DNA of 6,134 nt from Chloroflexota bacterium (GTDB lineage Bacteria > Chloroflexota > Dehalococcoidia > Lucifugimonadales > Australimonadaceae): contig JAPOOH010000091.1 of assembly GCA_026713505.1 (NCBI GenBank), forward strand, positions 1 to 6,134, given 5' to 3'. Every line of letters begins with the position of its first letter. Position 1 is the first letter of the stretch. Positions 1-4,810 of the stretch are shown here, one piece after another. The notes below the pieces were generated by a model. It was given only the letters and a program-made list of their open reading frames with translations, had not been told where the DNA came from and did not search any database. Both the position numbers and the translations under genes were made by a program.

Positions 1-2
1 AC

Positions 3-245
3 AGTGACATATGGCAGAGGATACTGAGTGGGCGGGCGGATGCGAACATCCGCTTCGACGACTTGCGGCGGCTTCTGCTACGCTTGGGATTCGTAGAACG
101 GGGGCGGGGAAGTCACCATACCTTCAGGAGAGAAGGCGTCCGCGAGCGGATCAACCTGCAACGTGATGGAAGCCACGCGAAGCCTTATCAAGTTCGGCAG
201 GTCCGACAGGTTGTTTTGACGAATCGCCTCGGAGGGGAGGGCTGA
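3..245 (+). CDS. hicA: HicA-like mRNA interferase toxin (5' partial)
   Basis: This is the toxin of a type II toxin-antitoxin module; HicA proteins are small ribosome-independent mRNA interferases with a dsRNA-binding-like fold. The frame is open from the left edge to a TGA at 243-245 and gives 80 visible residues. A late TTG at 63 would yield only 60 residues and lose the conserved N-terminal part (visible residues 4-20, WQRIL then DANIRFDDL), so the true start lies left of the window. The key block is GSHHTF at visible residues 37-42, containing the His that is catalytic in HicA proteins. It is followed by INLQRDGSHAKPYQVRQVRQVV, given here as INLQRDG plus KPYQVRQVR, which I recall from a HicA subgroup. 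The antitoxin gene follows after one base, so the two are almost certainly co-transcribed. The promoter is outside the window. The HicA family call is firm; activity is inferred. Confidence 0.85.
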   Translation, partial: SDIWQRILSGRADANIRFDDLRRLLLRLGFVERGRGSHHTFRREGVRERINLQRDGSHAKPYQVRQVRQVVLTNRLGGEG

Positions 246-246
246 C

Positions 247-459
247 ATGCACAAGTACGAGGTCGTCATCTACTGGAGCAAAGAAGACGGCGTCTTTGTA
301 GCAGAAGCGCCCGAACTTCCCGGATGCATGGCGCACGGCGGCACGCAGGAAGCGGCTCTGGAGCAGATCAACCAAGCCATGGACCTGTGGCTGGAAACCG
401 CGCGTGAGTTTGGCGACCCGATACCGGAACCCAAAGGCAAACGCCTGACCCCGGCGTGA
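247..459 (+). CDS. hicB: Short HicB-like antitoxin
   Basis: This 70-residue protein is the expected partner that binds and neutralises the preceding HicA-like toxin. HicB antitoxins have a degenerate RNase H-like fold. The sequence shows the family pattern: a first strand (YEVVIYW, residues 4-10), then DGVFVAEAPELPGC (14-27), a GGTQEAALEQ turn and helix (31-40), and the terminal GDPIPEPKGKRL (56-67). The ATG at 247 is well supported: two GGAGG motifs lie at 231-240, the nearer one six bases upstream, and the toxin stop codon ends at 245. Many HicB proteins carry an extra C-terminal helix-turn-helix or ribbon-helix-helix DNA-binding domain, but this one ends right after the RNase H-like part, so it probably cannot bind its promoter by the usual route. 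No terminator with a T-tract follows. The family call is strong; the pairing follows from adjacency. Confidence 0.9.
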   Translation: MHKYEVVIYWSKEDGVFVAEAPELPGCMAHGGTQEAALEQINQAMDLWLETAREFGDPIPEPKGKRLTPA

Positions 460-502
460 CCTGCGCCTCACTCCTCAGGCAGGCAAGGTTTGCGCTTACA
501 CG

Positions 503-524
503 CGGGCCTGCGCAGGAACGACGG
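503..524. repeat. Possible degenerate copy of the small palindromic repeat
   Basis: Between hicB and the convergent lyase gene lies a perfect 10-base palindrome, CCTGCGCAGG at 507-516, followed by AACGACGGG. Read on the minus strand the segment is CGTCGTTCCTGCGCAGGC, which resembles the left half of the repeat at 4598-4627 but lacks its matching right arm. It may be a decayed copy. It sits beyond the stop codons of both flanking genes, but there is no T-tract to support a terminator call. Confidence 0.25.
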
Positions 525-539
525 GACCCGCTCCGATGC

Positions 540-1406
540 TCACCCCGCGTACTCGGCGTCCAGCGCCAGCATGTCCGACAGCCCCACCGTGTCGAAGCAC
601 TCCTGGATGCTGACCATGCGGTCGGCGACCAGGTGCGCCGTCGTGCCGGTTTCCCGCAGCTCGCGCATGAGGTCGGTCATCGTCCTGAGCGCGGCGAGCA
701 TCGCGCTGATGGGGAAGATCACGAGCTTGAACCCCAACGCTTCCAACTCGGAGACGGGCAGCAGGGGTGACTTCCCGGTTTCGACGAAGTTGTAGAGCAC
801 GGGCACGTGGAACCGGCTCGTAACGTCCTTGGCCTGCTCCCGCGTCCGGAGCGCCTCCAGGAAGAGCACGTCCGCGCCCGCGTTCACGTACGCCTCGCAG
901 CGGCGGAGCGCGTCGTCCCAGCCGGTGACGGCGAGCGCGTCGCAGCGGGCGATGATCGTGAAGTCGTCGTCCTCGCGGGCGTCGAGCGCGGCGTGCAGCT
1001 TGCGCACCATCTCCTCCTGCGGCACGACGCGCTTGTCGTCCAGGTGGCCGCAGCGCTTGGGCGACTCCTGGTCCTCGATGTGGACGCCTGCGACCCCCGC
1101 GCGCTCGTACTCGCGTATCGTCCGGCGGACCTGCAGCACGTCGCCGTAACCGGTATCCGCGTCGGCGATGACGGGTACGCTCACCGTTCGCGCGATGGCT
1201 GCTGCGTTCGCGACCATCTCGCTCATTGTCGTGAGGCCGATGTCGGGGTAGCCGGTACGCGAGATGGACGTGCCGGCGCCGGTCATGTACACGACCGGGA
1301 ACCCGGCGCGCTCGATGACGGCGGCACTGAGGCAGTCGTACGCGCCGGGCGCGGCGACGATGCCGGGCGACGCGAGCAGTTCGCGCAGGCGTGTAGTGGT
1401 CCTCAT
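540..1406 (-). CDS. Isocitrate lyase/PEP mutase superfamily carboxylate lyase
   Basis: This 288-residue TIM-barrel enzyme belongs to the isocitrate lyase/phosphoenolpyruvate mutase superfamily (2-methylisocitrate lyase, dimethylmalate lyase, oxaloacetate decarboxylase, PEP mutase); its length is typical. Visible motifs are GAYDCLSA (21-28), the Mg-binding DADTGYG (82-88), IEDQ (110-113), the active-site loop PKRCGH (116-121) with Cys119, IIARCDA (151-157), FLEA (182-185) and NFVETGKSP (206-214). The PKRCGH loop matches C-C lyases of the methylisocitrate/dimethylmalate type rather than PEP mutase, which usually has a PK-NS-type loop. The substrate cannot be assigned. Position 155 is Cys where the family motif is usually ARTDA. 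The start is supported by GGGGAGG on the minus strand (1413-1419), six bases upstream. The gene is divergent from the isochorismatase-fold gene, with a shared 100-base spacer, which hints at related substrates. The superfamily is near certain. Confidence 0.9.
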   Translation of the reverse strand: MRTTTRLRELLASPGIVAAPGAYDCLSAAVIERAGFPVVYMTGAGTSISRTGYPDIGLTTMSEMVANAAAIARTVSVPVIADADTGYGDVLQVRRTIREYERAGVAGVHIEDQESPKRCGHLDDKRVVPQEEMVRKLHAALDAREDDDFTIIARCDALAVTGWDDALRRCEAYVNAGADVLFLEALRTREQAKDVTSRFHVPVLYNFVETGKSPLLPVSELEALGFKLVIFPISAMLAALRTMTDLMRELRETGTTAHLVADRMVSIQECFDTVGLSDMLALDAEYAG

Positions 1407-1423
1407 CGTTGGCCTCCCCTTGA

Positions 1424-1437
1424 GCGGCGCGCGCCGC
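1424..1437. promoter_or_regulatory. Perfect 14-bp palindrome, candidate operator
   Basis: GCGGCGCGCGCCGC is a perfect palindrome in the divergent spacer between the lyase gene and the isochorismatase-fold gene. It directly abuts a candidate -35 box at 1439-1444, a position where a bound dimeric regulator could affect the plus-strand promoter and possibly the minus-strand one. It consists only of G and C, so chance occurrence in this G+C-rich genome is a real alternative. No regulator gene lies beside it in the window. Confidence 0.35.
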
Positions 1438-1438
1438 G

Positions 1439-1467
1439 TTGACGTGGCGTCTGGCCAACCATAGCCT
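1439..1467 (+). promoter_or_regulatory. Candidate sigma-70-type promoter for the isochorismatase-fold gene
   Basis: TTGACG at 1439-1444 (five of six consensus bases) is followed after 17 bases by TAGCCT at 1462-1467 (the first, second and sixth bases match TATAAT). Transcription would begin near 1474, giving a leader of roughly 33 bases before the ATG at 1507 that contains the ribosome-binding site at 1495-1500. Spacing and position are good, but the -10 box is weak. Confidence 0.4.
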
Positions 1468-1506
1468 ACGGTCGTCCCTCACGCCTGTCCCCATAGGAGG
1501 ATGACC

Positions 1507-2148
1507 ATGCCCTACGACGCGCTCGACCCGAAGAGGACCGGACTCGTGTTCTTTGACATGCTGAACGTCTATTTCCGGGGCTCCAGCGAGGAGAACCAGC
1601 GCAGGATGGAGCCGATAGTGGCGAACTGCGTGAAGGTGCGGGAGGTGGCGTCGGCGCTCGGCGTGCCGTCGTTCTACCCGAAGGCAGACCACCGGTCGGA
1701 CGGGATGGACTCGGCGCTCATCTACTCCGACACGAACTACGCGCTGGAACCCTGGCCGGACCCGGAGCAGGGCTTCACGGCGGCGTACCGCAACGTGCAC
1801 CACGGCAGCTGGACCTCCGAGGTCATCGATGAGCTTGCGCCGACGCCGGACGACTACCTGATCCCCAAGCACCGGTGGAGCTCGTTCCACCAGACGCACC
1901 TGCAGCTGAGCCTGCGGACACGGGGCATCGACACCATCGTCCTGTTCGGCGGCGCGATCCACATAGGGGTCGCGAGCACCGCGTACTCGGCGCGGGACCT
2001 GGACTTCAACATCGTCGTCGTCCGAGACGCCTGCTCCGGCCCGGACGAGAACCTCAAGCTCTTCATGGAGCGCATCTTCCCCATCTTCGCGCGCGTCCGC
2101 ACGGCGGACGAGGTTGTGGAGATGTTCCGACGGGGCGCGGCGGGCTGA
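1507..2148 (+). CDS. Isochorismatase-fold hydrolase with Gly at the nucleophile position
   Basis: This 213-residue protein has the isochorismatase/cysteine-hydrolase alpha-beta fold. The family triad is Asp-Lys-Cys. Here Asp17 lies in LVFFDMLN (13-20) and Lys121 in IPKHRWSSF (119-127), but the block GGAIHIGVASTA (148-159) has Gly154 where most members have the nucleophilic Cys (typical pattern G-A-T-H-V-C-V-E-S-T-A). As I recall, the isochorismatase EntB has a similar HIG sequence, and true isochorismatases cleave a vinyl ether with the Asp and no Cys. Amide hydrolysis through a thioester is therefore unlikely. The start at 1507 is chosen because AGGAGG at 1495-1500 abuts the upstream ATG at 1501 with no spacing but lies six bases from 1507. 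The gene is divergent from the lyase gene. The fold is firm; the substrate is unknown. Confidence 0.88.
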   Translation: MPYDALDPKRTGLVFFDMLNVYFRGSSEENQRRMEPIVANCVKVREVASALGVPSFYPKADHRSDGMDSALIYSDTNYALEPWPDPEQGFTAAYRNVHHGSWTSEVIDELAPTPDDYLIPKHRWSSFHQTHLQLSLRTRGIDTIVLFGGAIHIGVASTAYSARDLDFNIVVVRDACSGPDENLKLFMERIFPIFARVRTADEVVEMFRRGAAG

Positions 2149-2171
2149 GCCTCCTGGTTCCCGCGCAGGCT

Positions 2172-2185
2172 CGCGCTTCAGCGCG
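2172..2185. terminator. Weak hairpin between convergent genes
   Basis: CGCGC (2172-2176), loop TTCA, GCGCG (2181-2185) forms a five-pair hairpin in the 50-base gap between the stop codons of the isochorismatase-fold gene and the convergent dehydrogenase gene. An outer GGTT (2156-2159) can pair with AACC (2187-2190). The position suits a bidirectional terminator, but no T-tract follows on either strand. The segment TGGTTCCCGCGCAGGC at 2155-2170 also resembles half of the small repeat seen at 4598-4627. Confidence 0.25.
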
Positions 2186-2198
2186 CAACCTCGCAGCC

Positions 2199-3764
2199 CT
2201 AGCGCCTCCTCCTGCACCGCCGCCAGACTGAGACGAACAGGGCGACGAGCAGGGCGGCGGTGACAACCTGCGCGACCAGCCCCCACGCGGCCCCGTCCGA
2301 CATCGAGGGCATGTGCGTGCCGCCGGCGGGCTCCGGCGCTGGAGTTGGCTCTTCGGCGGGCTCGCTCGTGGGCGGAGGTTCCGGCGTTGGCGTGGTCCCA
2401 GCGTCGGGTGTGGGCGTGGCCGGATGGCTGGGCACACCCGTTGGGGCAGCAGTCGGGCCGGTGGGCATCGGGGTAGGCGCGGGGTTGATGGTCGCGTCGT
2501 CTTCGAGCGTAGCTGTCAGGGCAGGCGAGGGAGTCGGCGTATCCGCGGACGTGGGCGCCGGGACGGGCGTGTTCGTTGGTACGGTGGGCTGTGCGGGCTG
2601 ACCGGGCGGCCCGGCGAACGTGTAGATGCCGCCGTCGAACCCGAGCACGTAGACCTCGCCCGCCTCGTCCTCACCGAACGACGGGACCTGGAACGTTGCT
2701 CGGGCGAGTTGGGCCTGTTCCGTCACCCGCTCGCCGTCCCAGCGGAGTCCCCAGATGCGGCCTGAGCAGTAGTCCGCGTACAGGTAGACGCCCCGCAACT
2801 CCGGCAGTCGCTGGCCGCGATAGACGTAACCGCCGGTGATCGAGCAGCCGAAGTCGCGGCCGTATTCCACGACCGGCGCCTCGAAGATGGAGGCGTCGCA
2901 CGAGGCGGGGCGGAAGCAGCGCGAGCCCTCCATCACGTTCCACCCGTAGTTCCCGCCCCGCCGGACGACGTCCACCTCCTCCAGCTCGTTCTGTCCCACA
3001 TCGCCTGCCCAGAGGTCGCCGGTCTCCCGGTCGAACGAGAAGCGCCAGGCGTTGCGCAGCCCGAAGGCCCATATCTCGCCGCGGGCGTCGTCGCGCCCGG
3101 CGAATGGGTTATCGGCGGGGATCGCGTACGGGGCGCCGCCTTCGGGCTGCGTCACGTCGATGCGCAGGATGGTCCCCAGCAGCGTGTCGATGTCCTGTCC
3201 GTGGCGCTGTGGGTCTCCCGCCGACCCGCCGTCGCCCAGCGCGACGTAGAGCATGCCGTCCGGCCCTAACGCGATCATGCCGCCGTTGTGGTTGGAGTAC
3301 GGCTGCGGCACTTCCAGCAGCACGGACTCGGAGGCGCTCTCGCCCAGCCCCGTGGGTCCAGTCTCGAACCGTGACAGCACCGACCGTCGAGGCGATGCCG
3401 CGCTGTAGTAGACGTAGAAGCGTCCGTTCCCGATGAAGCCGGGGTCGAAGGCGAGCCCGAGCAGCCCTTCCTCGTTCCCGCGACGGCTCACGCGGGCGCT
3501 GATGTCGAGGAACGGCTCCGTCCGGTCAGGGACGGCGGGGTCGATGCGGCGGACCACGCCGTGCTGTTCCACGACGTACACCCGCCCCGTGCCGTCGCCT
3601 GCGTGGGTGAGCAGCACCGGCCGCTCGAACGTGAGCGAAGGGAAGATGCGCTCCAGTTCCAGCGTAGGCAGCGCAGCGTTGGGGGCGGGCGCAACCGCCG
3701 CGAGCGCGATGACAGCGACGAGTACCAGGGCAGCGACGGGGAGCAGTCGGAGGGGCAGGATCAT
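2199..3764 (-). CDS. Exported, membrane-anchored PQQ-type glucose/sorbosone dehydrogenase family protein
   Basis: This 521-residue protein has four parts. Residues 1-31 form a signal peptide with a long hydrophobic stretch (8-24) and a possible cleavage site after PNA (28-30). Residues 35-384 are a six-bladed propeller of the soluble glucose/sorbosone dehydrogenase family, whose members oxidise aldoses with PQQ. Conserved blocks are SNHNGG (157-162) with His159 as likely catalytic base, GPDGMLYVALGDGG (167-180), FGLRNAWRFSFD (234-245), GDVGQNELEEVD (254-265), GGNYGW (270-275), SITGGYVYRG (308-317) and DYCSGRIW (331-338). Cys283, 289, 307 and 333 could form disulphides. Residues 386-488 are a Pro/Thr/Ala-rich linker. 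Residues 491-514 are a membrane segment followed by RRCRRRR. The enzyme probably sits on the outer face of the membrane. An in-frame TGA two codons upstream (minus strand, 3771-3773) fixes ATG 3764 as the first possible start, although no Shine-Dalgarno site is seen. The exact sugar and PQQ dependence are not proven. Confidence 0.92.
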   Translation of the reverse strand: MILPLRLLPVAALVLVAVIALAAVAPAPNAALPTLELERIFPSLTFERPVLLTHAGDGTGRVYVVEQHGVVRRIDPAVPDRTEPFLDISARVSRRGNEEGLLGLAFDPGFIGNGRFYVYYSAASPRRSVLSRFETGPTGLGESASESVLLEVPQPYSNHNGGMIALGPDGMLYVALGDGGSAGDPQRHGQDIDTLLGTILRIDVTQPEGGAPYAIPADNPFAGRDDARGEIWAFGLRNAWRFSFDRETGDLWAGDVGQNELEEVDVVRRGGNYGWNVMEGSRCFRPASCDASIFEAPVVEYGRDFGCSITGGYVYRGQRLPELRGVYLYADYCSGRIWGLRWDGERVTEQAQLARATFQVPSFGEDEAGEVYVLGFDGGIYTFAGPPGQPAQPTVPTNTPVPAPTSADTPTPSPALTATLEDDATINPAPTPMPTGPTAAPTGVPSHPATPTPDAGTTPTPEPPPTSEPAEEPTPAPEPAGGTHMPSMSDGAAWGLVAQVVTAALLVALFVSVWRRCRRRR

Positions 3765-3808
3765 GGGAGGTCAGCGTATCACGAGCCCCCGGCATGCTTC
3801 CCTTCTCC

Positions 3809-3826
3809 TGCAAGGGGACCCTTGCA
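3809..3826. repeat. Palindrome TGCAAGGG-GA-CCCTTGCA
   Basis: TGCAAGGG (3809-3816) and CCCTTGCA (3819-3826) are perfect inverted arms of eight bases separated by GA. As RNA it would fold as a six-pair stem with a six-base loop; as DNA it could be a dimer-binding site. It lies 45 bases upstream of the dehydrogenase start. Its left arm is shared with the CCTGCAAGGG copies at 3957 and 5029, so it is more likely part of a repeat family than a dedicated operator. Confidence 0.5.
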
Positions 3827-3956
3827 TACACTCGCCCCGTTCATGGTGAGCCCGTCGAACCACCGAGCAGCCCACCGGATGAGGGACTGCCCCCACAGCG
3901 TTCGGGCGGGTGGGTGGGAAGAACCGCGCTGCGCTAAGGGCAGTTGCGCAAAGGTA

Positions 3957-3986
3957 CCTGCAAGGGGAGAGGGCCAGGGTGAGGGT
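3957..3986. repeat. CCTGCAAGGGGA-GAGGG-GGGTGAGGG repeat module
   Basis: CCTGCAAGGGGA at 3957-3968 repeats 3807-3818 exactly. The following GAGGG and AGGGTGAGGGT (3976-3986) resemble, in opposite orientation, the CCCTCACCCTCACCCTC segment at 4985-5001, which likewise has a CCTGCAAGGG nearby (5029-5038). The shared blocks indicate a dispersed intergenic repeat family rather than gene remnants. Confidence 0.45.
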
Positions 3987-4021
3987 ACTGGGGTTGGCGA
4001 AGAAGGGGCGCCGCTCTGTAC

Positions 4022-4049
4022 CTGCCCCTCGCCCTTCATGCGCTATCAT
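4022..4049 (+). promoter_or_regulatory. Candidate promoter for the CoxG-like gene
   Basis: CTGCCC at 4022-4027 (three of six -35 bases) and TATCAT at 4044-4049 (five of six -10 bases) are separated by 16 bases. Transcription would start near 4056, which leaves about 44 bases of leader before ATG 4100 and would exclude the upstream in-frame ATG at 4055. The -35 box is weak. Confidence 0.3.
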
Positions 4050-4099
4050 GGGAGATGCCCGCCGTTGCGCGGGGCGACTCCCTCCCTGAAAGGCATCCC

Positions 4100-4546
4100 A
4101 TGGACTTTCACTACACGTACAAGGTCAGCACGACGCCGGACGCGCTCTGGGCGTTCGTGACCGACATCCCTGCCGTCGGCATGTGCATCCCCGGTGCAGC
4201 GGACGTGGCGGAAACGGACGGCGCCTACACCGGCACGGTGAAGGTGCGCGTTGGTCCGGTCGCACTGGGGCTGGTGGGCAAGCTGTCAGTGGACTCGCGG
4301 GACGATTCCGCGATGCGCGTTTCGATGACGGGCGAGGGAGCAGACCGCAAGGTGCCGGGAAACGTTCGTGTGAAGATCGACATGGCGGTGGAGGACGCGG
4401 GAGACGGCGGGAGCAACCTCGTCGTGCATTCGGACGCCAACATCATGGGCAAGCTCGGCGAGTTCGGCCAGGGCATCATCAAGCGCAAGACGGACGGCAT
4501 CATGCAGGAGTTCGGGCGCAACCTCACCAAGCGCGTCCAGGGCTGA
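4100..4546 (+). CDS. CoxG-like SRPBCC family protein
   Basis: This 148-residue protein matches the CoxG (carbon monoxide dehydrogenase subunit G) branch of the SRPBCC/START helix-grip fold. Characteristic features are an N-terminal strand and helix with ALWAFVTDIPAVGMCIPGA (15-33), the PGA turn, the sequence GTVKVRVGPVALGLVGKL (45-62), and a C-terminal helix beginning GKLGEFGQGIIKRK (117-130). CoxG proteins take part in membrane recruitment or maturation of molybdenum CO dehydrogenase, but many relatives are encoded away from cox genes and have unknown hydrophobic-ligand roles. No cox gene is visible here. I chose ATG 4100, preceded by GAAAGG (4088-4093) with six bases of spacing, over ATG 4055, because the extra 15 residues have no family counterpart. 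The fold is firm; the CO dehydrogenase link is unproven. Confidence 0.85.
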   Translation: MDFHYTYKVSTTPDALWAFVTDIPAVGMCIPGAADVAETDGAYTGTVKVRVGPVALGLVGKLSVDSRDDSAMRVSMTGEGADRKVPGNVRVKIDMAVEDAGDGGSNLVVHSDANIMGKLGEFGQGIIKRKTDGIMQEFGRNLTKRVQG

Positions 4547-4561
4547 GGCCGGTCGTCGCGC

Positions 4562-4578
4562 GGAGGCGGCGAGCCTCC
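4562..4578 (+). terminator. Hairpin after the CoxG-like gene
   Basis: GGAGGC (4562-4567), loop GGCGA, GCCTCC (4573-4578) gives a perfect six-pair G+C-rich stem that begins 16 bases after the stop codon. The position fits a terminator, but there is no T-tract, so it may only protect the 3' end or have no function. Confidence 0.35.
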
Positions 4579-4597
4579 AGGCAACGGCCAGGGTAGG

Positions 4598-4627
4598 CCG
4601 GTCATTCCCGCACCGGCGGGAATCCAG
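4598..4627. repeat. Small palindromic intergenic repeat (ATTCCC-N8-GGGAAT type)
   Basis: ATTCCCGC (4604-4611), loop ACCG, GCGGGAAT (4616-4623) is a perfect eight-pair inverted repeat flanked by CCGGTC and CCAG. It fits the pattern ATTCCC-N8-GGGAAT, known as dRS3 in Neisseria and found in similar form in many genomes. A diverged copy in inverted orientation lies inside the pseudouridine synthase gene at 5827-5860, sharing the blocks CTGGAT, TCCCGCC, GCGGGA and GACCGG in the same order. Confidence 0.75.
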
Positions 4628-4698
4628 TGCGCGGGCAGCGCACACGGCCCCGTTGGTTGTCGGACCCGCGACACCGGCCCCTTTCGCGGTCAGACCCT

Positions 4699-4725
4699 CA
4701 CCGCGTACGCTGGTCTGTAGCGGTG
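4699..4725. repeat. Bulged hairpin of nine pairs
   Basis: CACCGC (4699-4704) pairs with GCGGTG (4720-4725), and TAC (4706-4708) pairs with GTA (4717-4719), leaving a single bulged G at 4705 and an eight-base loop. A competing pairing of CAGACC (4691-4696) with GGTCTG (4712-4717) is also possible. Whether it is transcribed is unknown. Confidence 0.35.
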
Positions 4726-4780
4726 CGCGTCGTCGGGGACACGCCCCCGGACCGCAAGCGGGGCACAGGGGTGGAATGGC

Positions 4781-4810
4781 TCACAATGTCCCACAATGTC
4801 TCACTTTGCA
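4781..4810. repeat. Three tandem 10-base units (CACAATGTC type)
   Basis: TCACAATGTC (4781-4790) and CCACAATGTC (4791-4800) are identical except for the first base; a third, poorer unit, TCACTTTGCA, follows at 4801-4810. The period of one helical turn puts the units on the same DNA face, as for cooperative binding sites. The A+T-richer composition differs from the surroundings. Similar ACAATGTC/TCTCAC runs occur, as far as I recall, at ends of some insertion sequences of the IS481 type, but no transposase is present here. Confidence 0.45.

Larger units (their letters stand above)
3765..4099. other. Repeat-bearing divergent intergenic region
   Basis: These 335 bases separate the divergent dehydrogenase and CoxG-like genes. 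Open frames crossing them have no recognisable protein features. The stretch holds a near-continuous palindrome (3809-3826), a 12-base direct repeat CCTGCAAGGGGA (3807-3818 and 3957-3968), a segment at 3839-3863 resembling the GTTC-TGGTGAGC-GTCGAACCA type of genome repeat I know from other bacteria, and a G-rich run at 3960-3986. A candidate promoter lies at 4022-4049. No tRNA or riboswitch was recognised. Confidence 0.6.

Noticed and set aside
807..1442. A 211-codon open frame on the plus strand
   Set aside because: It is antisense to the well-supported lyase gene, has no ribosome-binding site and no recognisable motif.
1501..1506. ATG 1501 as start of the isochorismatase-fold gene
   Set aside because: AGGAGG directly abuts this ATG, leaving no spacing; ATG 1507 has the proper six-base gap.
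496..2286. A 596-codon open frame on the minus strand
   Set aside because: It runs antisense to the isochorismatase-fold gene and out of frame with the lyase gene; its Arg/Pro/His-rich composition is a G+C shadow with no domain pattern.
4055..4099. Longer N-terminus for the CoxG-like protein from ATG 4055
   Set aside because: The extra 15 residues have no family counterpart, and the candidate promoter would place the transcription start at about this ATG.
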